NCBI GenBank assembly: GCA_002315875.1
Contig: DCIL01000056.1
Location: 2,110-10,008 of the forward strand
Direction: 5' to 3'
Length of the DNA: 7,899 nt
Source: Verrucomicrobia bacterium UBA1727
GTDB taxonomy: Bacteria; Verrucomicrobiota; Kiritimatiellia; RFP12; UBA1067
Below the pieces are notes generated by a model. It made no database searches, was not told the origin of the DNA, and saw only the letters and a list, made by a program, of their open reading frames with translations. The position numbers were made by a program, and so were the translations under genes. Shown one piece after another: positions 1-6,084 of the stretch (its first letter is position 1; each line of letters opens with the position of its first letter).

Positions 1-2
1 GC

Positions 3-242
3 AACTGGTTCGAGAACTCCTGTGAAGAGCTCGATGCGATCGTAGATATCGCCAAGGCCATTCCCGAGGTTTACGGCGCGCGTCTTTCCGGCGGTGGTTT
101 CGGCGGCAGCTGCTGTCTGCTCGTTGAGCCCGAGGCGGCGGATAAGATCGCGGCGATCATGACTCGCGAGTACAAGGCGAAGTTCGGTGATGAGCCGGTC
201 TGCCAGCTCATCAAGCCGTCCGAAGGAGCGCATCTCGTCTAA
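3..242 (+). CDS. galK: Galactokinase (GHMP kinase family), C-terminal part only
   Basis: The 5' part of this gene lies outside the window; the reading frame is open from base 3 to a TAA at 240-242, giving the last 79 residues. The diagnostic stretch is GARLSGGGFGG, encoded at 75-107, which is the glycine-rich third motif of GHMP kinases near the C-terminus. The downstream pattern (a helix ending in a Tyr-containing segment, then IKPSEGA close to the end) matches the way galactokinases finish. Galactokinase phosphorylates galactose to galactose-1-phosphate in the cytoplasm, the first step of the Leloir pathway. Other sugar GHMP kinases, such as N-acetylgalactosamine or arabinose kinases, share this C-terminal motif, and the N-terminal galactokinase signature cannot be checked here. 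The next gene starts 31 bases later on the same strand, so co-transcription is possible. The family call is firm and the substrate is moderately sure. Confidence 0.78.
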   Translation, partial: NWFENSCEELDAIVDIAKAIPEVYGARLSGGGFGGSCCLLVEPEAADKIAAIMTREYKAKFGDEPVCQLIKPSEGAHLV

Positions 243-260
243 GTGTTTCGACCTTAAGTC

Positions 261-266
261 AGGGGG
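261..266 (+). promoter_or_regulatory. Ribosome binding site for the FecR-like gene
   Basis: AGGGGG lies 7 bases before the ATG at 274. It decides the start: an in-frame ATG at 187 lies inside the galactokinase frame and would put 29 unlikely residues before a clear signal peptide, whereas the ATG at 274 has this site and opens directly with the signal peptide. Confidence 0.6.
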
Positions 267-273
267 TGTTAAG

Positions 274-1350
274 ATGTCAGTAGTGAAGTCCGCATTGGTA
301 TTTGCCGCGTCCGCAATTGCGTTCGCGGCATGGGCTGAGGATGAGGATACGGCCAAGACCGAAGAGGCGGCCAAGACCGAGGAGGCGGCAAAGCCGACCG
401 AGGCGAAGGTCTCCCCGAAGACGGCCTTCACGCTGCTGCCGCTTTGCCGACTCGTTGAAGGCGAGGTCTTCACGAGACAGACGGAGGGTGAGTGGGTTGC
501 CGCCGAGGAAGGTAAGTTCTATCCGCTCGGCACCTCTTACAAGACCGGCGAGAATTCCAAGCTGGTGCTGGCGTTCGGTCCCGAGGCGACGGTCGCGATC
601 GATGCGAACGCCGAGTTCGGCACGCGCAATCAGGCGGTCGGTGAGACGACGCGCAAGATTGTTCTCGTGTCCGGTACCGTCAACGTGAAGCTTCCCGACA
701 ATCTTCCCGAGGGTGCGTTCTTCGTGGCGGCGCCCGGCTTCCTCGTCAAGAATCCCGCCGGGGAATCGCGTTACGAGTACAAGAAGTGCGGTGACGGCGA
801 CTGCGCCGTTGTACGCTGTGTTACTGGCGCGCTTTCGGTTGAGGGACGTCACTTCGAGATTCCTCAGATGCGCGCTGCCAATGAGTTCAGCATTGCCACG
901 TCCAGTGATGGCCTTGTGACTGAATTCAAGGGTAACAGCGGTGACTTCGCGATCAAGCTTGATCAGGGCATCGGCACCAAGACTGAGATTGACGATTCTG
1001 GTAAGGTTGATGAAAAGTCCACCAAGGCGGTCAAGGAATGGCGCATCTCTCCCGCAACCCGCGTGATGATTACGCGAGCAGTGCCTTCGATCGGCGAGCG
1101 CATGAGCGTCCATACGATGTGCTTCGATGCGGCCGGCCAGTGCAAGAGCGAATGTGTGTTCTGCGAGGGGCGCGCCGAGATCAATTCCGGCGAGCTCGTT
1201 GCTAAAGACGAGAAGGATCAGTCCGAGGTTGCCAAGAAGGCGGCGGAAACCACGACCGAAGAGGCGGCCGACGAGGACGAGGGTGAGGACAAGAAGGACG
1301 CCAAATCCGAAAAGAAGGAAGAGAAGAAGGAAGAGTCCACCGAAGAGTGA
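274..1350 (+). CDS. Secreted FecR-domain-like protein with Cys-rich segments and Lys/Glu-rich tail
   Basis: This 358-residue protein has no assured function. It begins with a Sec signal peptide: Lys5, a hydrophobic run at about 6-19, and a predicted cleavage after Ala-Trp-Ala at 19-21. Residues about 27-44 are an Ala/Lys/Thr/Glu repeat. Residues about 60-230 look like a FecR-type beta-sandwich: VEGEVF at 61-66, then a GTSYKTGENSKLVLAFG stretch from 86, IVLVSGTVNVK at 129-139, and a VAAPGFLVKNPAG strand pair. Classical FecR proteins are membrane-bound regulators of iron uptake, but here there is no transmembrane helix after the signal peptide and no sigma factor nearby, so I would not infer iron regulation. 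There are eight cysteines, all in the mature part: 58, 172, 177, 182, 283, 290, 294 and 297. The last 48 residues (311-358) are a highly charged Lys/Glu/Asp tail, probably disordered. The protein probably acts in the periplasm or at the cell surface. A PpiD-like chaperone gene follows 50 bases downstream. Confidence 0.72.
   Translation: MSVVKSALVFAASAIAFAAWAEDEDTAKTEEAAKTEEAAKPTEAKVSPKTAFTLLPLCRLVEGEVFTRQTEGEWVAAEEGKFYPLGTSYKTGENSKLVLAFGPEATVAIDANAEFGTRNQAVGETTRKIVLVSGTVNVKLPDNLPEGAFFVAAPGFLVKNPAGESRYEYKKCGDGDCAVVRCVTGALSVEGRHFEIPQMRAANEFSIATSSDGLVTEFKGNSGDFAIKLDQGIGTKTEIDDSGKVDEKSTKAVKEWRISPATRVMITRAVPSIGERMSVHTMCFDAAGQCKSECVFCEGRAEINSGELVAKDEKDQSEVAKKAAETTTEEAADEDEGEDKKDAKSEKKEEKKEESTEE
352..405 (+). 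repeat. Three 18-base tandem units in the FecR-like gene
   Basis: Units at 352-369, 370-387 and 388-405. The first two differ by one base (gaa versus gag) and each encode AKTEEA; the third has diverged to AKPTEA. They lie just after the signal peptide and form a charged, Ala-rich linker between the export signal and the folded domain. Such in-frame repeats can change copy number between strains without breaking the frame. Confidence 0.85.
1309..1335 (+). other. 27-base purine-only tract at the 3' end of the FecR-like gene
   Basis: Every base from 1309 to 1335 is A or G. The tract encodes part of the Lys/Glu tail and contains two AAGGAA hexamers, at 1315-1320 and 1327-1332, that resemble Shine-Dalgarno sites although no start codon follows them at a usable distance. 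The next start codon (1401) is about 70 bases on and has no good ribosome site of its own. A role in ribosome pausing or standby loading is inference only. Confidence 0.5.
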
Positions 1351-1400
1351 TTTAGTTCAGTATAAACAATAGCAATAAAGAAAGTAGTCAGGCAACAATC
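1351..1400 (+). promoter_or_regulatory. AT-rich leader of the PpiD-like gene, possible promoter
   Basis: This 50-base gap has 35 A or T bases, sharply unlike the GC-rich coding DNA on both sides. It contains TATAAA at 1361-1366, which could be a -10 element, but no TTGACA-like hexamer sits at the usual distance upstream. No AGGAG-type ribosome site lies before the ATG at 1401; the nearest purine-rich bits (agaaagt, caggca) are poor. It may be a promoter inside the cluster, an unstructured leader that loads ribosomes without base pairing, or both. No terminator hairpin is seen for the upstream gene. Confidence 0.35.
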
Positions 1401-3050
1401 ATGGTTATCCATCAGTTCAACAAGTTAATTCGCAACAAGTGGGTGTGGGGTGTTTTCGCCGTCGCGGTTTCAGCCGCCTTCTGTTTCGATGATCTTTTCA
1501 CTTCCCGTGATCAGGGGGAGCGTCCCGCCGGCAACGCCGGCACTCTCGCCGGCGAGGAAGTAGATTCCAAGCTGTTCCTTTCAATTGTCGAAGAGGCCCG
1601 TGGGTTCGGGCGTGCTCGCGATTGGAAGCGCAATGCGGGTGAGGTGAACCGCGATGCGTGGGAGACGTATGCGGCGCTCATGGTCGCTGACAAGTCCGGC
1701 ATCGTCGCGACTGATGCCGAGGTGCAGGCGATGATCCGTCACGATCAGTCCTTCCAGGTCAATGGTGCGTTCAACTTCAAGGCCTATCAGTATCTCCTCC
1801 GTGAGAACGGGCTTACTCCCGAGCGCTTCGAAGAATACCTCAAGCGCCGCACCGTGCTCATGCGCATCGGACAGGCCGTGCTCGGCAGCGCTTCGTGGGC
1901 TTCGCCGATGGAGCTCGATCAGGCGCTTGCCGACATGACCGACACTTTCACGGTCAAGGTTGCGAAGTTCTCGCAGTCCAAGAAAGATGCCGATGCCGTC
2001 AAGGTCGATGACAAGGCGCTCAAGGCGTGGTACGACAAGAACGTCAAGTCGCTCGAGCTTCCCGAGCGCGTGAAGATTCGCTATGTGAAGTTCGATGCGA
2101 CGGACAAGGCGGTGCTCGCGAAGATGAATGTCACTACGAACGAGATGCACGATCTTTACGATACCACCATCGATCGCTACACTTCGACCGATACCAACGG
2201 CGTCGAGCACGTCAAGCCGTTCGAGCAGGTGAAGGGCGAGCTCGAGAAGGAACTGCGCAAGATTGCCGCGGTCAACTTCTTCGAGACCAATCTCAATTTC
2301 CGCGCTTACGCCAAGAAGGCCGCGAAGGGGTCCTCGCGTCTCGATGAGATTGCGAAGGAAGACGGACGCAAGGTCGAGACGAGCGAGTGGTTCGCGCTCG
2401 AGGGTGGATATCAGGAGGGCTTCATGAAGCGTGCGACCTCGATTTGTCCCGGCGCCAAGGGCTTCAACGAGGCGGTGGCCGAGCTCGATCCCAAGAGCGA
2501 GGATCTGCGTTACGCCGTCGTGAGTTCCGAGAACGCGGTCTGGCTCGTTGAGAAGATTGCGGTGAGTGCCAAGCATACGCCCAAGTTCGAGGACGCCAAG
2601 GCGGCGATTCTTCCGCGGGCGCTTCGTGATGCGAAGGCCGATGCGTTCAAGGCCTCGGTCGAGGCGGTTGCGAAGAAGGGTGTGAAGGCGGTCGAGGCCG
2701 TCAAGGGCTGCTCGACGAACATCGTCTTCACGGTTTCCGATCTTCGCAACGGCGAAGGGGCGGACTTCGAGAACAAGTTCTACGTGGCCCGTGCCGCGAT
2801 GAAGCTCGCCAAGGGTGAGGTTTCCGACTTCACGCTCGTCTCGCCCGGCGAGGCGTTGCTCGTCGTCTGTGTCGACCGCAAGGCCGGGGATGCCGCCAAG
2901 GCGCAGATTCTGCGCATGCAGGTTCAGAACGATCTTTCGATGCTCGAGCAGCGTCAGATTCCGGAATCCTGGAGGAAGTGGAATCTCAAGCGTCTCGGTT
3001 TTGAGACGGGTGAGATCAACTCGGTTGAAATAGTCGAAACGGAAGAGTAA
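1401..3050 (+). CDS. PpiD/SurA-like membrane-anchored periplasmic chaperone
   Basis: The 549-residue product starts with a short cytoplasmic stretch (HQFNKLIRNK) and a single membrane helix at about 14-29, with no cleavage site or lipobox, the layout of PpiD. Residues about 95-165 fit the SurA/PpiD N-terminal chaperone fold, with the characteristic pattern FQVNGAFNFKAYQYLLRENG from residue 118 followed by a helix ending near 162. A second element typical of PpiD begins at 200 (VKVDDKALKAWYDKN) and leads into LPERVKIRYVKF. Later parts, such as the Trp330 region and the GEVSDFTLVSPGEALLVV stretch near 472-489, resemble C-terminal PpiD sequence. I could not find a complete parvulin isomerase domain with its usual His-Ile-Leu opening, so isomerase activity is doubtful. 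E. coli PpiD is longer, about 620 residues. The expected role is helping proteins fold as they leave the Sec translocon. The gene follows that of a secreted protein and overlaps dut by one base. Confidence 0.72.
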   Translation: MVIHQFNKLIRNKWVWGVFAVAVSAAFCFDDLFTSRDQGERPAGNAGTLAGEEVDSKLFLSIVEEARGFGRARDWKRNAGEVNRDAWETYAALMVADKSGIVATDAEVQAMIRHDQSFQVNGAFNFKAYQYLLRENGLTPERFEEYLKRRTVLMRIGQAVLGSASWASPMELDQALADMTDTFTVKVAKFSQSKKDADAVKVDDKALKAWYDKNVKSLELPERVKIRYVKFDATDKAVLAKMNVTTNEMHDLYDTTIDRYTSTDTNGVEHVKPFEQVKGELEKELRKIAAVNFFETNLNFRAYAKKAAKGSSRLDEIAKEDGRKVETSEWFALEGGYQEGFMKRATSICPGAKGFNEAVAELDPKSEDLRYAVVSSENAVWLVEKIAVSAKHTPKFEDAKAAILPRALRDAKADAFKASVEAVAKKGVKAVEAVKGCSTNIVFTVSDLRNGEGADFENKFYVARAAMKLAKGEVSDFTLVSPGEALLVVCVDRKAGDAAKAQILRMQVQNDLSMLEQRQIPESWRKWNLKRLGFETGEINSVEIVETEE

Positions 3051-3052
3051 TG
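3048..3052 (+). other. Stop-start overlap TAATG between the PpiD-like gene and dut
   Basis: The stop TAA (3048-3050) shares its last A with the dut start ATG (3050-3052). A purine-rich GGAAGAG at 3041-3047, inside the end of the upstream gene, could serve as ribosome site. This arrangement usually means translational coupling, so dut expression should depend on translation of the chaperone gene. Confidence 0.7.
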
Positions 3053-3478
3053 GAAGTTTCATTCAAGCGCATCCATCCGGATGCCGTCCTGCCCGCGTAT
3101 GCCCATCCAGGCGACGCGGGTATGGATTTAAAAAGCGTCGAGGACCTGACGATTCCGCCGGGCAAGCGCTCGCTCGTTCATACGGGTCTTCAGATGGCGT
3201 TGCCGTTCGGATATGAAGCGCAGGTCCGTCCGCGTTCCGGCCTCGCCCTCAAGGCCGGGGTTACGGTGCTCAACACCCCCGGAACAATCGATGCCGGATA
3301 TCGCGGCGAGGTCGGGGTGATTCTTGCGAATTTCGGCGATGCCGATTTCGTGGTGAAGAAAGGTGATCGCATCGCGCAGATGGTGATCGCCCCGGTTACG
3401 ATCGCGACGATTGCCGAGGTTGCCGAATTCGAAGCGTCCGAGCGCGGCGAAGGCGGTTTCGGTTCTACTGGAGTTTGA
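3050..3478 (+). CDS. dut: dUTP diphosphatase (dUTPase)
   Basis: This enzyme hydrolyses dUTP to dUMP and pyrophosphate, keeping uracil out of DNA and supplying dUMP for thymidylate synthesis. The 142-residue protein is the normal length of the homotrimeric family, and all five conserved motifs are present in order: AGMDL at 23-27, PRSGLALKAG at 61-70, the substrate loop GTIDAGYRGEVGV at 78-90, KGDRIAQMV at 104-112, and the C-terminal lid RGEGGFGSTG at 132-141. Asp81 is the expected catalytic base and Tyr84 the residue that stacks on the deoxyribose and excludes ribose. The gene appears complete and functional. It is tightly packed, overlapping the upstream stop by one base and ending three bases before def. 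Confidence 0.97.
   Translation: MEVSFKRIHPDAVLPAYAHPGDAGMDLKSVEDLTIPPGKRSLVHTGLQMALPFGYEAQVRPRSGLALKAGVTVLNTPGTIDAGYRGEVGVILANFGDADFVVKKGDRIAQMVIAPVTIATIAEVAEFEASERGEGGFGSTGV
3470..3473 (+). promoter_or_regulatory. Ribosome binding site for def
   Basis: GGAG, inside the last codons of dut, lies 8 bases before the ATG at 3482. The site and the 3-base intergenic gap support this start and co-translation with dut. Confidence 0.6.
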
Positions 3479-3481
3479 GAA

Positions 3482-4027
3482 ATGGCGCTTAAGGTTTTCA
3501 AGTACGGTGAAGAGGTGCTCCGCGAGAATTCCATTCCGGTGGACCGCGTCACCGAGGTCCATCGTCAGCTGATGGCGGAGATGGTCGAGACGATGCACGA
3601 CGCAGGCGGGGTGGGGCTTGCCGCGCAGCAGGTCGGCCGTACCGAGCGCATCTGCGTCATCGATATTCCTCCGAAGTCGCAGACCGACGAAGAGGCGCTT
3701 TACAACGCGCCGGTGCCGATGCCGCTCAAGCTTGTGAATCCCGAGATCATCCATCAGGAAGGCACGCAGCTCGATCAGGAAGGGTGCCTGAGCTTCCCCA
3801 AGATCGGCGGTGAGCTCGTGCGCGCCGAATTCGTTACCTGTCAGTATCTGGACGAGAATAACTCCGTTCAGATCATCAACGCCCGCGGCTTGCTCGCCCG
3901 TGCCCTCCAGCACGAGATCGACCATCTCAACGGCATTCTCTATATCGATCGCATGTCCGCCACCGAACGACTCCAATACGCTGCCAAGCTGAAGAAGCTC
4001 GCGAAGGCAAACGGCGGCGTGCGCTAA
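3482..4027 (+). CDS. def: Peptide deformylase
   Basis: Peptide deformylase is a cytoplasmic metalloenzyme that removes the formyl group from the N-terminal methionine of new proteins. The 181-residue product carries all three signature motifs: GGVGLAAQQVG at 42-52, EGCLS at 100-104, and HEIDH at 144-148. Cys102, His144 and His148 are the expected metal ligands (usually iron) and Glu145 the catalytic residue. The EGCLS form of motif 2 and the C-terminal helix ending LKKLAKANGGVR fit the type 1 bacterial enzyme. The gene looks complete. Its common partner fmt, for Met-tRNA formyltransferase, is not next to it; here def is sandwiched between dut and a vitamin B6 kinase, so the cluster is a mixed housekeeping operon. 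Confidence 0.97.
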   Translation: MALKVFKYGEEVLRENSIPVDRVTEVHRQLMAEMVETMHDAGGVGLAAQQVGRTERICVIDIPPKSQTDEEALYNAPVPMPLKLVNPEIIHQEGTQLDQEGCLSFPKIGGELVRAEFVTCQYLDENNSVQIINARGLLARALQHEIDHLNGILYIDRMSATERLQYAAKLKKLAKANGGVR

Positions 4028-4032
4028 AGGAA
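4027..4032 (+). promoter_or_regulatory. Ribosome binding site for the pyridoxamine kinase gene
   Basis: AAGGAA, starting on the last base of the def stop codon, lies 11 bases before the ATG at 4044. The spacing is a little long but the match is good, and no competing in-frame start is nearby. Confidence 0.5.
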
Positions 4033-4043
4033 TTCACAAGAAG

Positions 4044-4853
4044 ATGAAGAAACTACTGACCGTTCAGGATATCTCCTGTGTCGGACAGTGTTCGACCACG
4101 GTGGCCCTGCCGCTCGTTTCCGCCTGCGGAGTAGAGTGTGCGGTATTGCCTCCCGCAATTCTTTCCAACCATACCGCCGCGGGATTCAGCGGATGGTCTT
4201 TCAAGGATCTGACGGACGAGATGCCGAAGATCGAGGCGAACTGGGTCCGCGAGAAGATTTCTTTCGATGCGATCTACACCGGCTACGTCTGCGAATCGCA
4301 CATCGATCCGATCCTTTCGATCGTCAAAAGCTGTCTCAAGCCGGGCGCCTTGCGCTTCGTGGATCCGGCGATGGCCGATAATGGCGTCCTCTACAAGGGT
4401 TTCGCCGCGGATTTCCCCTCGAAGATGGCGCGACTCATTGACGGTTGCGATTACGTGCTCCCCAACCTCACCGAGGCCGCGCTCCTCACCGGGAACGTGC
4501 CTTTCAAAACCGCGAACGAAAAGCTGATCGAAGGCCTCCATCGTCTCGGTGCGAAGAACGTGATTCTGACTGGTGTCGAGGACGGCAAGGGCGGCCTCGG
4601 CAGCGCCGTTTCGGACGGCACTAAAATCGAATACGACTTCAATCCGCGGCTCGAATCGATGTTCCATGGCACCGGCGACGTCTATGCTTCGGTCTTCGCG
4701 GGAGCGGTTATGCGCGGGCGCCCGGCACTTGAGGCCGCGGCGCTGGCGGCGGACATCGTCTGCGAGGCGATCAGGAAGACCGCGCCCGATCACTGGTATG
4801 GCGTCAGCTTCGAGCTTACGATCCCACAGCTTTCCAATGCGTTTCTAAAATGA
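4044..4853 (+). CDS. pdxY: Pyridoxamine/pyridoxal kinase, ribokinase superfamily
   Basis: The 269-residue protein should phosphorylate pyridoxamine or pyridoxal with ATP in the cytoplasm, salvaging vitamin B6 toward pyridoxal phosphate. Evidence is the N-terminal LLTVQDISCVGQCSTTVALP segment, the SNHTAAGFSGW substrate-side segment, DPAMADNG near 108-115, PNLTEA at 140-145 (magnesium/ATP-side motif), and FHGTGD ending at Asp212, the expected catalytic base of the ribokinase fold. The end DHWYGVSFE...IP is typical of the group annotated as pyridoxamine kinase in gut Firmicutes, and the N-terminus differs clearly from the E. coli PdxY SHVVYGHAG pattern. Hydroxymethylpyrimidine kinases (ThiD) share the fold, and some related enzymes accept both substrates, so the exact substrate is less certain than the family. 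The gene's last four bases overlap the argJ start. Confidence 0.88.
   Translation: MKKLLTVQDISCVGQCSTTVALPLVSACGVECAVLPPAILSNHTAAGFSGWSFKDLTDEMPKIEANWVREKISFDAIYTGYVCESHIDPILSIVKSCLKPGALRFVDPAMADNGVLYKGFAADFPSKMARLIDGCDYVLPNLTEAALLTGNVPFKTANEKLIEGLHRLGAKNVILTGVEDGKGGLGSAVSDGTKIEYDFNPRLESMFHGTGDVYASVFAGAVMRGRPALEAAALAADIVCEAIRKTAPDHWYGVSFELTIPQLSNAFLK
4850..4853 (+). other. ATGA overlap between the pyridoxamine kinase gene and argJ
   Basis: The argJ ATG (4850-4852) overlaps the TGA stop (4851-4853). No Shine-Dalgarno-like site lies in the preceding bases (gcgtttctaaa), so argJ is probably translated mainly by ribosomes that finish the kinase gene and restart. Confidence 0.75.
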
Positions 4854-6070
4854 CGAAAATCAGAACCATCAAGGGTGGCGTCACGTCCGCCAAGGGCTTC
4901 CGCGCGGCAGGTGTCGCGGCGGAAATCAAGTATAAGGGACGCAATGACGTTGCGCTCATCGTGGCGGACGAACCTGCTGCGGCTGCCGCGGTCTTCACGA
5001 CGAACAAGGTCGCCGCCGCGCCCGTGCTCTACGATCGCGAGATCGTCAAGGGTGGCAAGGTTCAGGCGATTCTCGCCAATTCCGGCTGTGCGAATGCCTG
5101 CACCGGCGAGGAAGGTCTTAAGGATGCGCGCACTTCGGCTCTGGTTACTGCTGGAGAGCTGGGCATAGATCCCAAGTATGTGCTCGTCGCCTCGACTGGC
5201 GTCATAGGACGGCGCTTGCCCCTTGATCGGCTCCTTGCGGGAATGAAGAAGGCGGCCTCGTCGCTGGGGCGTACTTACGAGCACGGACTTGCCGCGGAGA
5301 AGGCGGTGATGACGACCGACACCAAGCCGAAACAGGCCGCGGTGACCGTAACGATCGGAGGAAAGAAGGTCACGGTCGGCGGAATGTCCAAGGGCTCGGG
5401 TATGATTGAACCTAACATGGCCACCATGCTCGGCTTCATCACCACCGATGCCGCGGTCTCTCCGCGGATGCTCAAGAAGGCGCTTGTCCTCGCTATCGCC
5501 AAAAGCTTCAACCGACTGGTGGTGGACGGCGATGAGTCCACCAACGATTCCGTCTTTGTCATGTCGAGCGGCAAGGCCGGCAACAAGGCGATATCCGCTC
5601 CGGGAGAGGACTTCAGGGCTTTCGTCGAGGCGCTGACCGCGGTCTGCGTCTCCCTCGCCAAGCAGATGGCGACCGATGGTGAGGGCGCGACCAAGTTCGT
5701 GACCGTTACCGTGAAGGGGGCGAAGAGCGAGAAGGATGCCGCGCGTGCCGCGCGCGCCGTCGCCAAGAGTCCGCTCTCCAAGACCAGCTGGTTCGGGCGC
5801 GATCCCAATTGGGGACGCGTCCTCGCGGCCGTCGGCTATTCCGGTGCCGAGGTCGTGGACATGAAGGCCGAGGTATTCTACGACGGAGTATGGGCGTTCA
5901 GAAACGGCAGAATCGCGGACGAGAAACAACTTGAAAAACTTGCCGCGGTGATGAAGAAGGATGCCTTCGAGGTCGTCGTCGACCTCCATCTCGGAAAGGG
6001 TGAAAGCTCGATCTACACTTGTGATTTTTCGCTTGATTACGTTCATATCAACGCTGACTACACCACTTGA
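4850..6070 (+). CDS. argJ: Glutamate N-acetyltransferase / ornithine acetyltransferase
   Basis: ArgJ transfers the acetyl group from N-acetylornithine to glutamate, recycling it in arginine synthesis; bifunctional forms also use acetyl-CoA to make N-acetylglutamate. The 406-residue product is full length. It opens with GGVTSAKGFRAAGVAAEIK, has STGVIG with Thr116-Gly117 as the expected oxyanion-hole pair, then TDTKPKQAAV and the self-cleavage site EPNMATML. Cleavage would fall between Ala191 and Thr192, giving an alpha chain of 191 residues and a beta chain of 215 with Thr192 as N-terminal nucleophile. DGDESTNDSV, GRDPNWGRVLAAVGYSG and the C-terminal YTCDFSLDYVHINADYTT are also classic. Whether it is mono- or bifunctional cannot be told from sequence. 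No other arg gene is present in the window, so argJ here is detached from an arginine operon. Confidence 0.97.
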   Translation: MTKIRTIKGGVTSAKGFRAAGVAAEIKYKGRNDVALIVADEPAAAAAVFTTNKVAAAPVLYDREIVKGGKVQAILANSGCANACTGEEGLKDARTSALVTAGELGIDPKYVLVASTGVIGRRLPLDRLLAGMKKAASSLGRTYEHGLAAEKAVMTTDTKPKQAAVTVTIGGKKVTVGGMSKGSGMIEPNMATMLGFITTDAAVSPRMLKKALVLAIAKSFNRLVVDGDESTNDSVFVMSSGKAGNKAISAPGEDFRAFVEALTAVCVSLAKQMATDGEGATKFVTVTVKGAKSEKDAARAARAVAKSPLSKTSWFGRDPNWGRVLAAVGYSGAEVVDMKAEVFYDGVWAFRNGRIADEKQLEKLAAVMKKDAFEVVVDLHLGKGESSIYTCDFSLDYVHINADYTT

Positions 6071-6084
6071 GATTCTTTAGCGCG

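Noticed and set aside
187..273. Upstream ATG at 187 as start of the FecR-like gene
   Set aside because: It lies within the galactokinase coding sequence and would add 29 Ser/Arg/Lys-rich residues before the signal peptide; the ATG at 274 has a ribosome site and starts at the signal peptide.
253..273. Possible hairpin CTTAA...TTAAG enclosing the FecR-like gene's ribosome site
   Set aside because: The stem is only 5 mostly A-T pairs with an 11-base loop, too weak to claim as a regulatory structure or terminator.
274..1350. FecR-type iron-sensing regulator
   Set aside because: There is no cytoplasmic N-terminal domain, no transmembrane helix after the signal peptide, and no ECF sigma factor or TonB-dependent receptor gene nearby.
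1401..1490. Lipoprotein signal on the PpiD-like protein (Cys28 after a hydrophobic run)
   Set aside because: The residues before Cys28 are Ala-Ala-Phe, which does not fit a lipobox; an uncleaved anchor as in PpiD is more likely.
1581..3062. Long open frame on the - strand (493 codons) opposite the PpiD-like gene
   Set aside because: It is a shadow of GC-rich codon use on the + strand. Its translation is rich in Arg, Leu, Gly and His with no recognisable domain, while the + strand frame has clear family features.
4790..6046. Long open frame on the - strand (418 codons) opposite argJ
   Set aside because: argJ on the + strand is unmistakable over its full length, and the antisense translation has no domain features.
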